Of a DNA stretch of 23,863 bases, positions 17,630-23,863 are shown piece by piece. The position numbers were made by a program, and so were the translations under genes. Below the pieces are notes generated by a model. It was not told the origin of the DNA. It saw only the letters and a program-made list of their open reading frames with translations, and did no database searches. The first letter of the stretch is position 1. The number at the start of each line of letters is the position of its first letter. The stretch comes from JAPUIN01 sp041580375 (lineage in GTDB: Bacteria > Acidobacteriota > Polarisedimenticolia > Gp22-AA2), in assembly GCA_041580375.1 (NCBI GenBank), contig JBFGDZ010000033.1:1-23863 (forward strand), read 5' to 3'.

Positions 17630-17630
17630 G

Positions 17631-18182
17631 TCAGGCCTCCGTCTCCACGAGCCCGAATCGGCCGTCGGTTCGCTTGTAGAGCACCGCGATCTGCTGTGAT
17701 TCGGCGTTCAGAAACACCACGAACGGATCCCGGGAGCCGCGAACCTGAAGCAGCGCCTCGTCTAGCGACATCGGCTTGGCCGGGATCCGGCCCATCCGCA
17801 CGACGCGCGGCCGCTCGCCCCCGTCCCCCGACGGAGGCGTCTCGCGGGAGGGCGCCGCCAGGCGGCCGAGCCGGTCGCGCGCCGCGCCCCGTTTGCGACG
17901 CTGGCGCAGCCGATCGCGATGCTTCTTGGCCTGCGCCATCAGCCGGTCCACGCAGACCAGAACCGCGTCCTGGAAAGCCTCCCCCTGGCCGCGCGCGGTC
18001 AGCGTCGCGGTGCGGGCCTTCACGATGATCTCGGCATGACACGTGTGCTTCTCGAGAGTCAGGATCACGTGCGCTTCCAGGACGACGTCGAGGACGCGCT
18101 CCAGCTTCGCGAGCTTATCCTCGGCGAACGTCTTGAGAGCGCGATTGGGTCGGGTCTTTCTCCCTGTGAAAAGAATCTTCAT
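17631..18182 (-). CDS. hpf: long-form ribosome hibernation promoting factor
   Basis: Long HPF dimerises 70S ribosomes into inactive 100S particles in stationary phase. The 183-residue protein has the N-terminal S30AE domain (MKILFTGRKTRPNRALKTFA, VILTLEKHTCHAEIIVKART, DAVLVCVDRLMAQAKKHRDR). A basic/proline linker follows, then the C-terminal dimerisation domain with RIPAKPMSLDEALLQV, FVVFLNAESQQIAVLYKR and DGRFGLVE. ATG 18182 starts the conserved MKIL; a GTG three codons earlier sits too near AGGAGG. It begins 15 nt after the rpoN stop, the classical rpoN-hpf arrangement. Confidence 0.93.
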   Translation of the reverse strand: MKILFTGRKTRPNRALKTFAEDKLAKLERVLDVVLEAHVILTLEKHTCHAEIIVKARTATLTARGQGEAFQDAVLVCVDRLMAQAKKHRDRLRQRRKRGAARDRLGRLAAPSRETPPSGDGGERPRVVRMGRIPAKPMSLDEALLQVRGSRDPFVVFLNAESQQIAVLYKRTDGRFGLVETEA

Positions 18183-18197
18183 GGCGGCCACGGCCTC

Positions 18198-19646
18198 CTA
18201 ACGAAACCCCTGGCGTCTCTCGTTCGAGGAGCGTATGCGGAGCTCCTCACGATACTTGGCCACCGTGCGACGGGCGATGCGCAGCCCGTCGGCGCTGAGA
18301 ATCTGGACGATCGCGGCGTCGGAGAGGGGATGTTTCGGATCCTCCTCGGCCACGACCTTCTTGATGCGCTCCTTGACCGTCAACGACGAGACGTCGACAC
18401 CCTGAGTCGTGCTGATGCTGGAGTGGAAGAAATACTTCATCTCGAACAGGCCGCGCGGAGTATGCATGTACTTGAGGTTCACGACCCGGCTGACGGTGGA
18501 TTCGTGCATGCCGATGTCATCCGCCACATCCTTGAGGATCAGAGGCCGGAGATGCTCGTAACCGAAGTCGAGAAACCCGTGCTGATGCTTGACGATGCTC
18601 TTTGCGACCTTGTAGATCGTGCGCTGCCGCTCCTCGAGGCTCTTGATGAGTCGGAATGCGGAGCGAAATTTCTCGCGGACGTATTCACGCGTGTCACGCG
18701 ACACATCGGTGTTCTTGCGGTCGATCATCCTCCTGTAGAACGGACTGATCCGCAGCCGCGGCAGGCCCTCCTCGTTCAGGAGCACCGTGTACCCCTTGTC
18801 GATTTTCACGACGAAGACGTCGGGGACGACGTAGTTGTTGCTGCTCTGGTTGTATTTCTTGCCGGGCTTCGGATCGAGATGCCGGATCGTCTCCACGCAC
18901 TCCATCAGCTCCTCGAGCGGGCGATCGACCGCCGCGGCGAGATCGCGGAATCTGTGCGCCTGGAGGAGCGGCAGGTGATCTCGGACGATGGTCTCGACCG
19001 GCGTGCCTTCCATGTCGTGGAAGGCGATCTGCAGGAGGAGGCACTCCCGCAGGTCGCGCGCTGCGACACCGGGAGGGTCGAACTCCTGGACCAGATGCAG
19101 CGTGTGCTCGACCTCTTCGGGCTGGTACGGCCCCATCCCGGAGATCTCGTCGATCGACGCCTGGAGGTAGCCGTCGTCATCGATATTGCCGATGATCGCG
19201 CGTCCGATCTCCTTCTGACGGGCCGCGCCCAGGTTCATGTCCAGCTGCCAGAGAAGATGGTCGTAGAGGCTCTGCTGTTTGGCAAGGACGTTTTCGAGAG
19301 GCCGGGTCTCGATCTCCTCGGGCCGGCTCTGGGGGGAATACGTCAGATCCATGTAATCCTGGAAGTAGGCCTCGTAGTCGATCTCGTCAAACGAATCGCG
19401 CTCGCCGTCCTCGGAAGCCTCGGAGGAATCGGCGGCCGTTTCCTCGCCGTCGGTTTTTTCGGACTCCGAGGCCGAATCCGGCGACTCCTGCTGCTCCTCG
19501 AGGAGGGGGTTCTCCGTCAGCTCCTGCGTGATCTCCTCCTGCAACTCGAGCTTCGTCATCTGCAGCATCTTGATCGCCTGCTGCAGGGATGGCGTCATGA
19601 TCAGCTTCTGCGCCATCTTGAGGTTCAGCTTCTGCTCGAGTGCCAT
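18198..19646 (-). CDS. rpoN: RNA polymerase sigma-54 factor
   Basis: RpoN directs RNA polymerase to -24/-12 promoters opened by AAA+ activators. The 482-residue protein has region I (MALEQKLNLKMAQKLIMTPS, LQQAIKMLQM), with its Gln/Leu-rich activator-interaction sequence. An acidic Ser/Glu/Asp-rich region II follows (about residues 55-95). The core-binding domain has LLWQLDMN, IIGNIDDDGYL and FDPPGVAARDLRECLLLQ. A helix-turn-helix (MHESTVSRVVNLKYMHTPRG) precedes the RpoN box ARRTVAKYREEL near the C-terminus. The ATG at 19646 gives the usual start; a strong GAGGAGG lies about 25 nt upstream, and an in-frame TTG at 19679 precedes it. It follows lptB directly, as in many diderms. No activator gene is in the window. 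Confidence 0.96.
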   Translation of the reverse strand: MALEQKLNLKMAQKLIMTPSLQQAIKMLQMTKLELQEEITQELTENPLLEEQQESPDSASESEKTDGEETAADSSEASEDGERDSFDEIDYEAYFQDYMDLTYSPQSRPEEIETRPLENVLAKQQSLYDHLLWQLDMNLGAARQKEIGRAIIGNIDDDGYLQASIDEISGMGPYQPEEVEHTLHLVQEFDPPGVAARDLRECLLLQIAFHDMEGTPVETIVRDHLPLLQAHRFRDLAAAVDRPLEELMECVETIRHLDPKPGKKYNQSSNNYVVPDVFVVKIDKGYTVLLNEEGLPRLRISPFYRRMIDRKNTDVSRDTREYVREKFRSAFRLIKSLEERQRTIYKVAKSIVKHQHGFLDFGYEHLRPLILKDVADDIGMHESTVSRVVNLKYMHTPRGLFEMKYFFHSSISTTQGVDVSSLTVKERIKKVVAEEDPKHPLSDAAIVQILSADGLRIARRTVAKYREELRIRSSNERRQGFR

Positions 19647-19675
19647 CGTCGTTCGCGTCGCCTCGACGCTCCTCC

Positions 19676-20449
19676 TCAATCCGCCGGATACGCCCCGGGC
19701 GGCACCTCGACCGAGTCCTGGCCCAGCAGCCTGAAGTTGGCTCCCAGGTAGATCTCCCGGACCTTGGGGTCGGCGGCCAGCTGGTCGGGGCTCCCCTTCC
19801 GGAAGATGCGGCCCTCCGCGATGATGTAGGCCCGATCGCAGATCCGGAGGGTCTCCTGCACGTTGTGATCGGTCATCAGCAGGCCGATGCCCTTCCTCTT
19901 CAATTGATAAATGATCTTCTGGATATCCGCAACCGCGATCGGATCGATGCCCGAGAAAGGCTCGTCCAGCAGCATGAACGAGGGCGAGATCACGAGAGCG
20001 CGGGCGATCTCGGCCCTGCGACGCTCTCCACCCGACAGGTTGTAGGCATGGCTGCGCGCGAGATGTGCGATCTTCATCTCCTCCATCACCGCCGCCGTGC
20101 GCTCCCGGATCTCCTCGCGGGGCATGTCCAGGGTCTCCAGGATGGCGATCAGGTTCTGCTCGACCGTCATTTTGCGGAAGATCGACGGCTCCTGGGGCAG
20201 ATAACTGATCCCGCTCCGCGCGCGCAGGTACATCGGCAGACGGCTGACGTCCTGTCCGCCCAGCAGGACGCGACCCGCGTCCGGCCGAACGAGCCCGACG
20301 ACGCAGTAGAACGTTGTCGTCTTCCCCGCCCCGTTCGGGCCAAGAAGGCCCACCACCTCGCCGCTCTGGATGTGGAGCGTGATGTCCCGGATGACCTCGC
20401 GCCGGCGATAGCTCTTGGCGAGGCCCTCAATGGCGAGTTTGAGGCTCAA
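19676..20449 (-). CDS. lptB: LPS export ABC transporter ATP-binding protein
   Basis: LptB is the ATPase that powers extraction of lipopolysaccharide from the inner membrane with LptF, LptG and LptC. The 257-residue protein has Walker A GPNGAGKTT, the Q-loop in YLPQEPSIFRKMTVEQN (the typical LptB sequence), signature LSGGERRR, Walker B FMLLDEPFSGIDP and the switch histidine in LMTDHNVQET. The start appears to be TTG at 20449, since no ATG or GTG precedes the conserved LAIEGLAKSYRRR. It overlaps the LptC/A-like gene by 23 nt. The last 25 residues extend slightly past the usual end. Confidence 0.95.
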   Translation of the reverse strand: MSLKLAIEGLAKSYRRREVIRDITLHIQSGEVVGLLGPNGAGKTTTFYCVVGLVRPDAGRVLLGGQDVSRLPMYLRARSGISYLPQEPSIFRKMTVEQNLIAILETLDMPREEIRERTAAVMEEMKIAHLARSHAYNLSGGERRRAEIARALVISPSFMLLDEPFSGIDPIAVADIQKIIYQLKRKGIGLLMTDHNVQETLRICDRAYIIAEGRIFRKGSPDQLAADPKVREIYLGANFRLLGQDSVEVPPGAYPAD

Positions 20450-22244
20450 CGGCGGGAACGTCCTTGCTCTCGGGCGTCAGAGTGATCCAGGTTCGGCCGC
20501 TGGCGGTTTCCGTGAGAATCCTATCGCCCGCCAGATCGAATGTCAACGTTCGACCGCGCATCGTGCGGCCCGTCGCGGCGTCCACGACCTCGGCCAGCCC
20601 GTTCTCGTCCTGCAGAACCAGGAGTCCCTCTCCGCTGAGATACTCGGCTCTCTGCGCCGTGCCGAAGGTGTCGCCCCGCTTGACCGCCACGGACTGACGG
20701 GCCTCCACGCGATGAAGCTGCCGACCGGCCGCGTCATCCTGAAGATAGGCGTCCATGAAATCGGCCGTGAGCCGGGTATCGAGCCGCGTCAGGCTCACCT
20801 GGTCGCGGTAGGAGGCGACGCCCCGGGGCTCGTCCAGGACGAGGGTGTGAGCGGTGATCGCGGTCGTCGAGGGCGCCCCCGACCCTCCGCCGGCGGGCCG
20901 TGTGTACCGGGACATGACCCGGCCCGTGGCGAGCAACTGGCGGTTCGCCTCGTCCAGCACGATCGTCTCCGCCTGAATGCTGTGCCCCTCCTGCCAGGCA
21001 CGCGCGGACCCGGAATAGGTGATCCGTCGCTCGGCTCCATCGGCCAGAAGTGCGCCCGACTGGAACGAGAGCGCGGACCGGCCCACGAGGCCGCGTCCTC
21101 CGGACTCCCCCTGGGGAAGCGACACGGTGCGGACGTCGCCCCGGGCCTCCAGGAGATCCTGCCCCGGCCGGAGATCGATCTCCTGGGCGGCGATGCGGTC
21201 CCGCTCGCTCAGGACGACCGGATCGCCGCGCAGCTCCAGAAGGTCGGAGAGGCGGTCGTACCGCGCCGAGCGGCTGCGGGACGTGTAGGGGCCCGAGCTG
21301 ACCCTGCAGTTTCCTGAGGCCTCCGCCGCCTCGATCGACTCCGATGCCGAGGCGAAACGCGCCGCGAGGCTGTCGGCCCTCACCTCGCTCAGGCGTCCGT
21401 CGGGCTGGGGAGCCAGCGAGGCCACGACGTCGCCGAACGCGCTCAGCCGCGTGACGCGGGAGCGGTCCTCGCTGAACCACAGCTTCAGGTAGTTGCCGTG
21501 GAGGACCTCGAGGCCGTGGGACAGCTTCACCTCGTCCGTGAACACGACCGTATTGTCGTCCAGCCAGGTCACCAGGTCGCCCGAGGTCACCCGGGTCGGC
21601 ACGGCGCCGTCCGAACCGGTCGTCCGGAGGCGGACGCGATCCGGGATCTTGATGCGGCGTTCGCCGACCTGGTAGTTGAGGCCGCGGCCCTCGCCTTCCA
21701 GTCCTTCGAGACCGAATCGGATCGGATCGGCCGTGAAGATCATGTCCCGCTCGCTGTCGTAGAACAGCACCTCCGTCTGGAGCCTCAGGCCGGCCGAGGA
21801 CTCGATGAACACCTCGCCCTTCAGCTGTGCGCGACGCTCGGCGGGATCGAACTGACCGGACCGGCCGACGATCCGGATCGATCCACCGTCCTCGTCGTAG
21901 ATGGTGAGACGCACCCCATCGAGCAGCTTGCGCTCGCCGACGAAGCCGGTCACCATGCGGGCCTCGAGATCGAAAGCCGGCCGTCCCTCGCGCGTACCGC
22001 TGATCTGGAATCTCTCCGCCTGATCGACCACCGGCCCATCGACGGCCGTCGGGGCCGCGGCGGGGGCCATGGTGATGTCCGTCTGCGGCTGGTCCCTCCG
22101 CCCGAAGGTCATCGCGAGCGCCAGGGTCACGCCCGCCAGGGCGACGAGAACCAGCACCCTCAGGGTGCGCACCAGACGCGCCGAGCGCACCCGGACCTTC
22201 GGAGGGCGATCGATCTTCTGCTCCCGGGGCTCGGCGTCCGTCAT
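20427..22244 (-). CDS. LptC-LptA-like fused periplasmic LPS-bridge protein
   Basis: The 605-residue protein has a short cytoplasmic basic N-terminus. One membrane helix (RVLVLVALAGVTLALAM, about residues 29-45) follows, then a long periplasmic beta-rich region. Residues of roughly 55-200 look like LptC (FQISGTREGRPAFDLEARMV, GQFDPAERRAQLKGEVFIES). The rest looks like repeated LptA/OstA strands: FGDVVASL, LLEARGDVRT, DAYLQDDAAGRQLHRVEA and MRGRTLTFDLAGDRILTE. One chain thus seems to carry the roles of the membrane anchor LptC and the LptA bridge. LptC alone is about 190 residues, so this is about three times larger. It sits 1 nt behind hbd and overlaps lptB, which supports an Lpt role. Confidence 0.82.
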   Translation of the reverse strand: MTDAEPREQKIDRPPKVRVRSARLVRTLRVLVLVALAGVTLALAMTFGRRDQPQTDITMAPAAAPTAVDGPVVDQAERFQISGTREGRPAFDLEARMVTGFVGERKLLDGVRLTIYDEDGGSIRIVGRSGQFDPAERRAQLKGEVFIESSAGLRLQTEVLFYDSERDMIFTADPIRFGLEGLEGEGRGLNYQVGERRIKIPDRVRLRTTGSDGAVPTRVTSGDLVTWLDDNTVVFTDEVKLSHGLEVLHGNYLKLWFSEDRSRVTRLSAFGDVVASLAPQPDGRLSEVRADSLAARFASASESIEAAEASGNCRVSSGPYTSRSRSARYDRLSDLLELRGDPVVLSERDRIAAQEIDLRPGQDLLEARGDVRTVSLPQGESGGRGLVGRSALSFQSGALLADGAERRITYSGSARAWQEGHSIQAETIVLDEANRQLLATGRVMSRYTRPAGGGSGAPSTTAITAHTLVLDEPRGVASYRDQVSLTRLDTRLTADFMDAYLQDDAAGRQLHRVEARQSVAVKRGDTFGTAQRAEYLSGEGLLVLQDENGLAEVVDAATGRTMRGRTLTFDLAGDRILTETASGRTWITLTPESKDVPAVEPQTRH

Positions 22245-22245
22245 C

Positions 22246-23136
22246 TCAGCGTCCGGTCACGAAGTCATTGGGACGGGGCGGTTCGGATTCGTAGTCGTAG
22301 AAGCCGCGACCGCTCTTCCGGCCGAGGAAGCCCGCCGTGACCATCCTCTTCATCAGCGGGGGCGGCGCGAAGCGGCGCTCCCTGAATTCCTCGAACATGA
22401 TGTCGGCGATATAGAGCGTGGTGTCGATCCCGACAAGGTCCAGGAGAGTGAGCGGTCCCATCGGATGGCCGCATCCGAGCTTCATCCCCAGGTCGATGTC
22501 GGCGATTGTCCCGACTCCCTCCTCCAGCGCCCGGACGGCGTCCAGCAGATAGGGCACGAGGAGCCTGTTCACGATGAATCCCGTCCGGTCCATCGTGCGG
22601 ATGGGAGTCTTGCCCAGGGATCGCGCGAACGAGATAATACTTTCCTCGATGCCCTCATCGGTGAGCACGGTGCGCGCGACCTCGACCAGCTTCATCAGGG
22701 GCACCGGGTTGAAGAAGTGGAGTCCCAAAAACCGCCCGGGCCGGCCGGAGGCATCCGCCATGCGCGTGATGGACAGGGACGAGGTGTTGCTCGCGAAGAT
22801 CGCGTCCGCCTTGACCGTGGCGTTCAGCCGGGAGTAGGTTTCCTTCTTCAGGTCGAAGTTCTCCACCACGGCCTCGATGACGAGGTCGCAGTCCCCGAGC
22901 GATGAGAGCTCGCAGCTGCCGGACAGGCGGCTCATGGTCGCATCCCGGTCCTCCGCCTTCACCTTGCCCTTGGAGACGCCCGCCGCGAGAAATCCTTCGA
23001 TTCTTGCGAGACCCGCGTCGAGCGCTTCCCGGGAGATCTCCACGACCACGGTCGGGTATCCCGATTGAGCGCAGACCTGCGCGATGCCGGACCCCATGAG
23101 GCCGCATCCGACGACGCCCACGCGCCTGATCGTCAT
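22246..23136 (-). CDS. hbd: 3-hydroxybutyryl-CoA dehydrogenase
   Basis: This enzyme oxidises 3-hydroxyacyl-CoA to 3-oxoacyl-CoA (or the reverse) using NAD(P). The 296 residues begin with a Rossmann fold (VGVVGCGLMGSGIAQ). Next come LVIEAVVENFDLKKETYSRL, SNTSSLSIT, the catalytic His in GLHFFNPVPLMKLVE, DRTGFIVNRLL, and the C-terminal dimer domain with LGCGHPMGPLTLLDLVGIDT and GRKSGRGFYDY. The ATG at 23136 overlaps the thiolase stop by one base (TGATG) and has GGAGG 5 nt before it. Together with the thiolase it performs the last two steps of short-chain beta-oxidation. An enoyl-CoA hydratase is not in the window. Confidence 0.95.
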   Translation of the reverse strand: MTIRRVGVVGCGLMGSGIAQVCAQSGYPTVVVEISREALDAGLARIEGFLAAGVSKGKVKAEDRDATMSRLSGSCELSSLGDCDLVIEAVVENFDLKKETYSRLNATVKADAIFASNTSSLSITRMADASGRPGRFLGLHFFNPVPLMKLVEVARTVLTDEGIEESIISFARSLGKTPIRTMDRTGFIVNRLLVPYLLDAVRALEEGVGTIADIDLGMKLGCGHPMGPLTLLDLVGIDTTLYIADIMFEEFRERRFAPPPLMKRMVTAGFLGRKSGRGFYDYESEPPRPNDFVTGR

Positions 23137-23863
23137 CACGCCCTCCCCGGGCGGCCGCTTCCGCCCTCGCTCCGGGCGTCCGGCGACCGGATCGATTCGA
23201 CCACCGCCGCGATGCCCTGCCCTCCGCCGATGCAGGCGCTCGCGATGCCGTAGCGGCCTCCACGGCGCCGGAGCTCGAGCAGGAGCGTGAGGATGAGGCG
23301 CGTCCCGGTGGCCCCCAGCGGATGCCCCAGCGCGACGGCCCCGCCGTTGACGTTGACGCGCTCTCGATCCAGGCGCAGCTCCTTCTCCACGGCGACGTAC
23401 TGGGCCGCGAACGCTTCATTGATCTCGAACAGGTCGATCTCCTCCAGCCGGAGACCGGAGCGATCGAGCGCCTCGCGGATGCTGGGCACCGGGCCGATTC
23501 CCATGATGCGTGGGGGCACGCCGGTCGCGGCATAGGCGATCAATCGGCCGAGCGGGAGCGATCCGGACCCGGAGGCCAGGCGGGACGATGCCAGGACGAC
23601 GGCGGCCGCCCCGTCGACGATCCCGGAGGCGTTGCCGGCCGTGACGTATCCCTTCCCCCCGAACGCCGGAGGCAGCCGGGCGAGATCCTGAAGCGTCGTC
23701 TGCGGCCGGCGGTGATTGTCCTCATTGACAAGGATCGTGCGGCCCCGCTCCTTTACAGGCACGGGGACGATCTCCTCCTCGAGCCTCCCGGCGGCGCAGG
23801 CCGCCTCGGCGGCCTGCTGGCTCCTCAGAGCATATCGATCGGCCTCCTCGCGGGTAATCCCCC
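23136..23863 (-). CDS. acetyl-CoA C-acetyltransferase (thiolase), 5' end outside window
   Basis: Only the C-terminal half or so (about 240 residues) is visible. The frame is open to the right edge, reading GITREEADRYALRSQQAAEA. The family signatures are TAGNASGIVDGAAAVVLAS, EINEAFAAQYVA, VNVNGGAVALGHPLGATGTR with the catalytic His, and ASACIGGGQGIA with the second catalytic Cys. The first active-site Cys lies beyond the edge. It cleaves acetoacetyl-CoA or longer 3-oxoacyl-CoA, and substrate length cannot be decided. It is coupled to hbd by a 1-base overlap and is the first visible gene of the run that continues to 14377. Confidence 0.93.
   Translation of the reverse strand, partial: GITREEADRYALRSQQAAEAACAAGRLEEEIVPVPVKERGRTILVNEDNHRRPQTTLQDLARLPPAFGGKGYVTAGNASGIVDGAAAVVLASSRLASGSGSLPLGRLIAYAATGVPPRIMGIGPVPSIREALDRSGLRLEEIDLFEINEAFAAQYVAVEKELRLDRERVNVNGGAVALGHPLGATGTRLILTLLLELRRRGGRYGIASACIGGGQGIAAVVESIRSPDARSEGGSGRPGRA

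Overview
The window is a GC-rich bacterial chromosome segment, almost entirely coding, with about 20 protein genes. All lie on the minus strand except two short plus-strand genes near 2.2-3.5 kb. A complete Lpt envelope-export unit (LptC/LptA-like and LptB) shows a diderm. Three features together suggest an Acidobacteriota-like or deltaproteobacterial-type lineage: an MglA-type GTPase, a receiver protein opening with the ILLADDSITIQKVVELTF block, and a split B12-dependent acyl-CoA mutase. That placement is inference from gene style; there is no rRNA or other phylogenetic marker here. No tRNA, rRNA, CRISPR, insertion sequence or prophage was seen.

Layout. At 1-682 is an MglA-type small GTPase that runs off the left edge, with its own near-consensus promoter overlapping the end of der (728-2044). 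A divergent intergenic region then separates der from an HU/IHF-type DNA-binding protein (2195-2464), which has an excellent sigma-70 promoter. Next, on the plus strand, is a membrane site-2 protease (M50) gene carrying an in-frame TAG in what should be its first membrane helix. Converging on it is comEC (from 5950). Its reading frame has no stop at the family's usual end and stays open through the antisense of the M50 and HU genes to 2171. From 6053 to 9295 lies a coupled cofactor unit: nadC, birA, coaX and a conserved unknown protein. valS follows (9372-12041), preceded by an intrinsic terminator.

From 12199 to 14307 is a small signalling unit of two short CheW-like proteins and a receiver protein with a long disordered linker. 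It is driven by a near-consensus promoter only about 7 nt from the first start codon. From 14377 to the right edge, nine genes follow one another with overlaps or very short gaps: thiolase (partial), 3-hydroxybutyryl-CoA dehydrogenase, an LptC-LptA-like fusion, lptB, rpoN, hpf, acyl-CoA dehydrogenase, and the large and B12-binding subunits of methylmalonyl-CoA mutase.

How the genes work together. The right-hand run places the conserved envelope/sigma-54 block (lptC/A-lptB-rpoN-hpf) inside a short-chain acyl-CoA and propionyl-CoA degradation series. Acyl-CoA dehydrogenase, hydroxyacyl-CoA dehydrogenase and thiolase would give acetyl-CoA, and the mutase would give succinyl-CoA. The nadC-birA-coaX unit makes or attaches NAD, biotin and CoA. 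The CheW/receiver unit and MglA are the parts most likely tied to surface motility or polarity, although no CheA, receptor or MglB is visible. The points most worth a second look are the comEC/M50/HU antisense overlap, the amber codon in the M50 gene, the CheW-receiver unit with its near-leaderless promoter, and the Lpt-rpoN-hpf block embedded in acyl-CoA metabolism.
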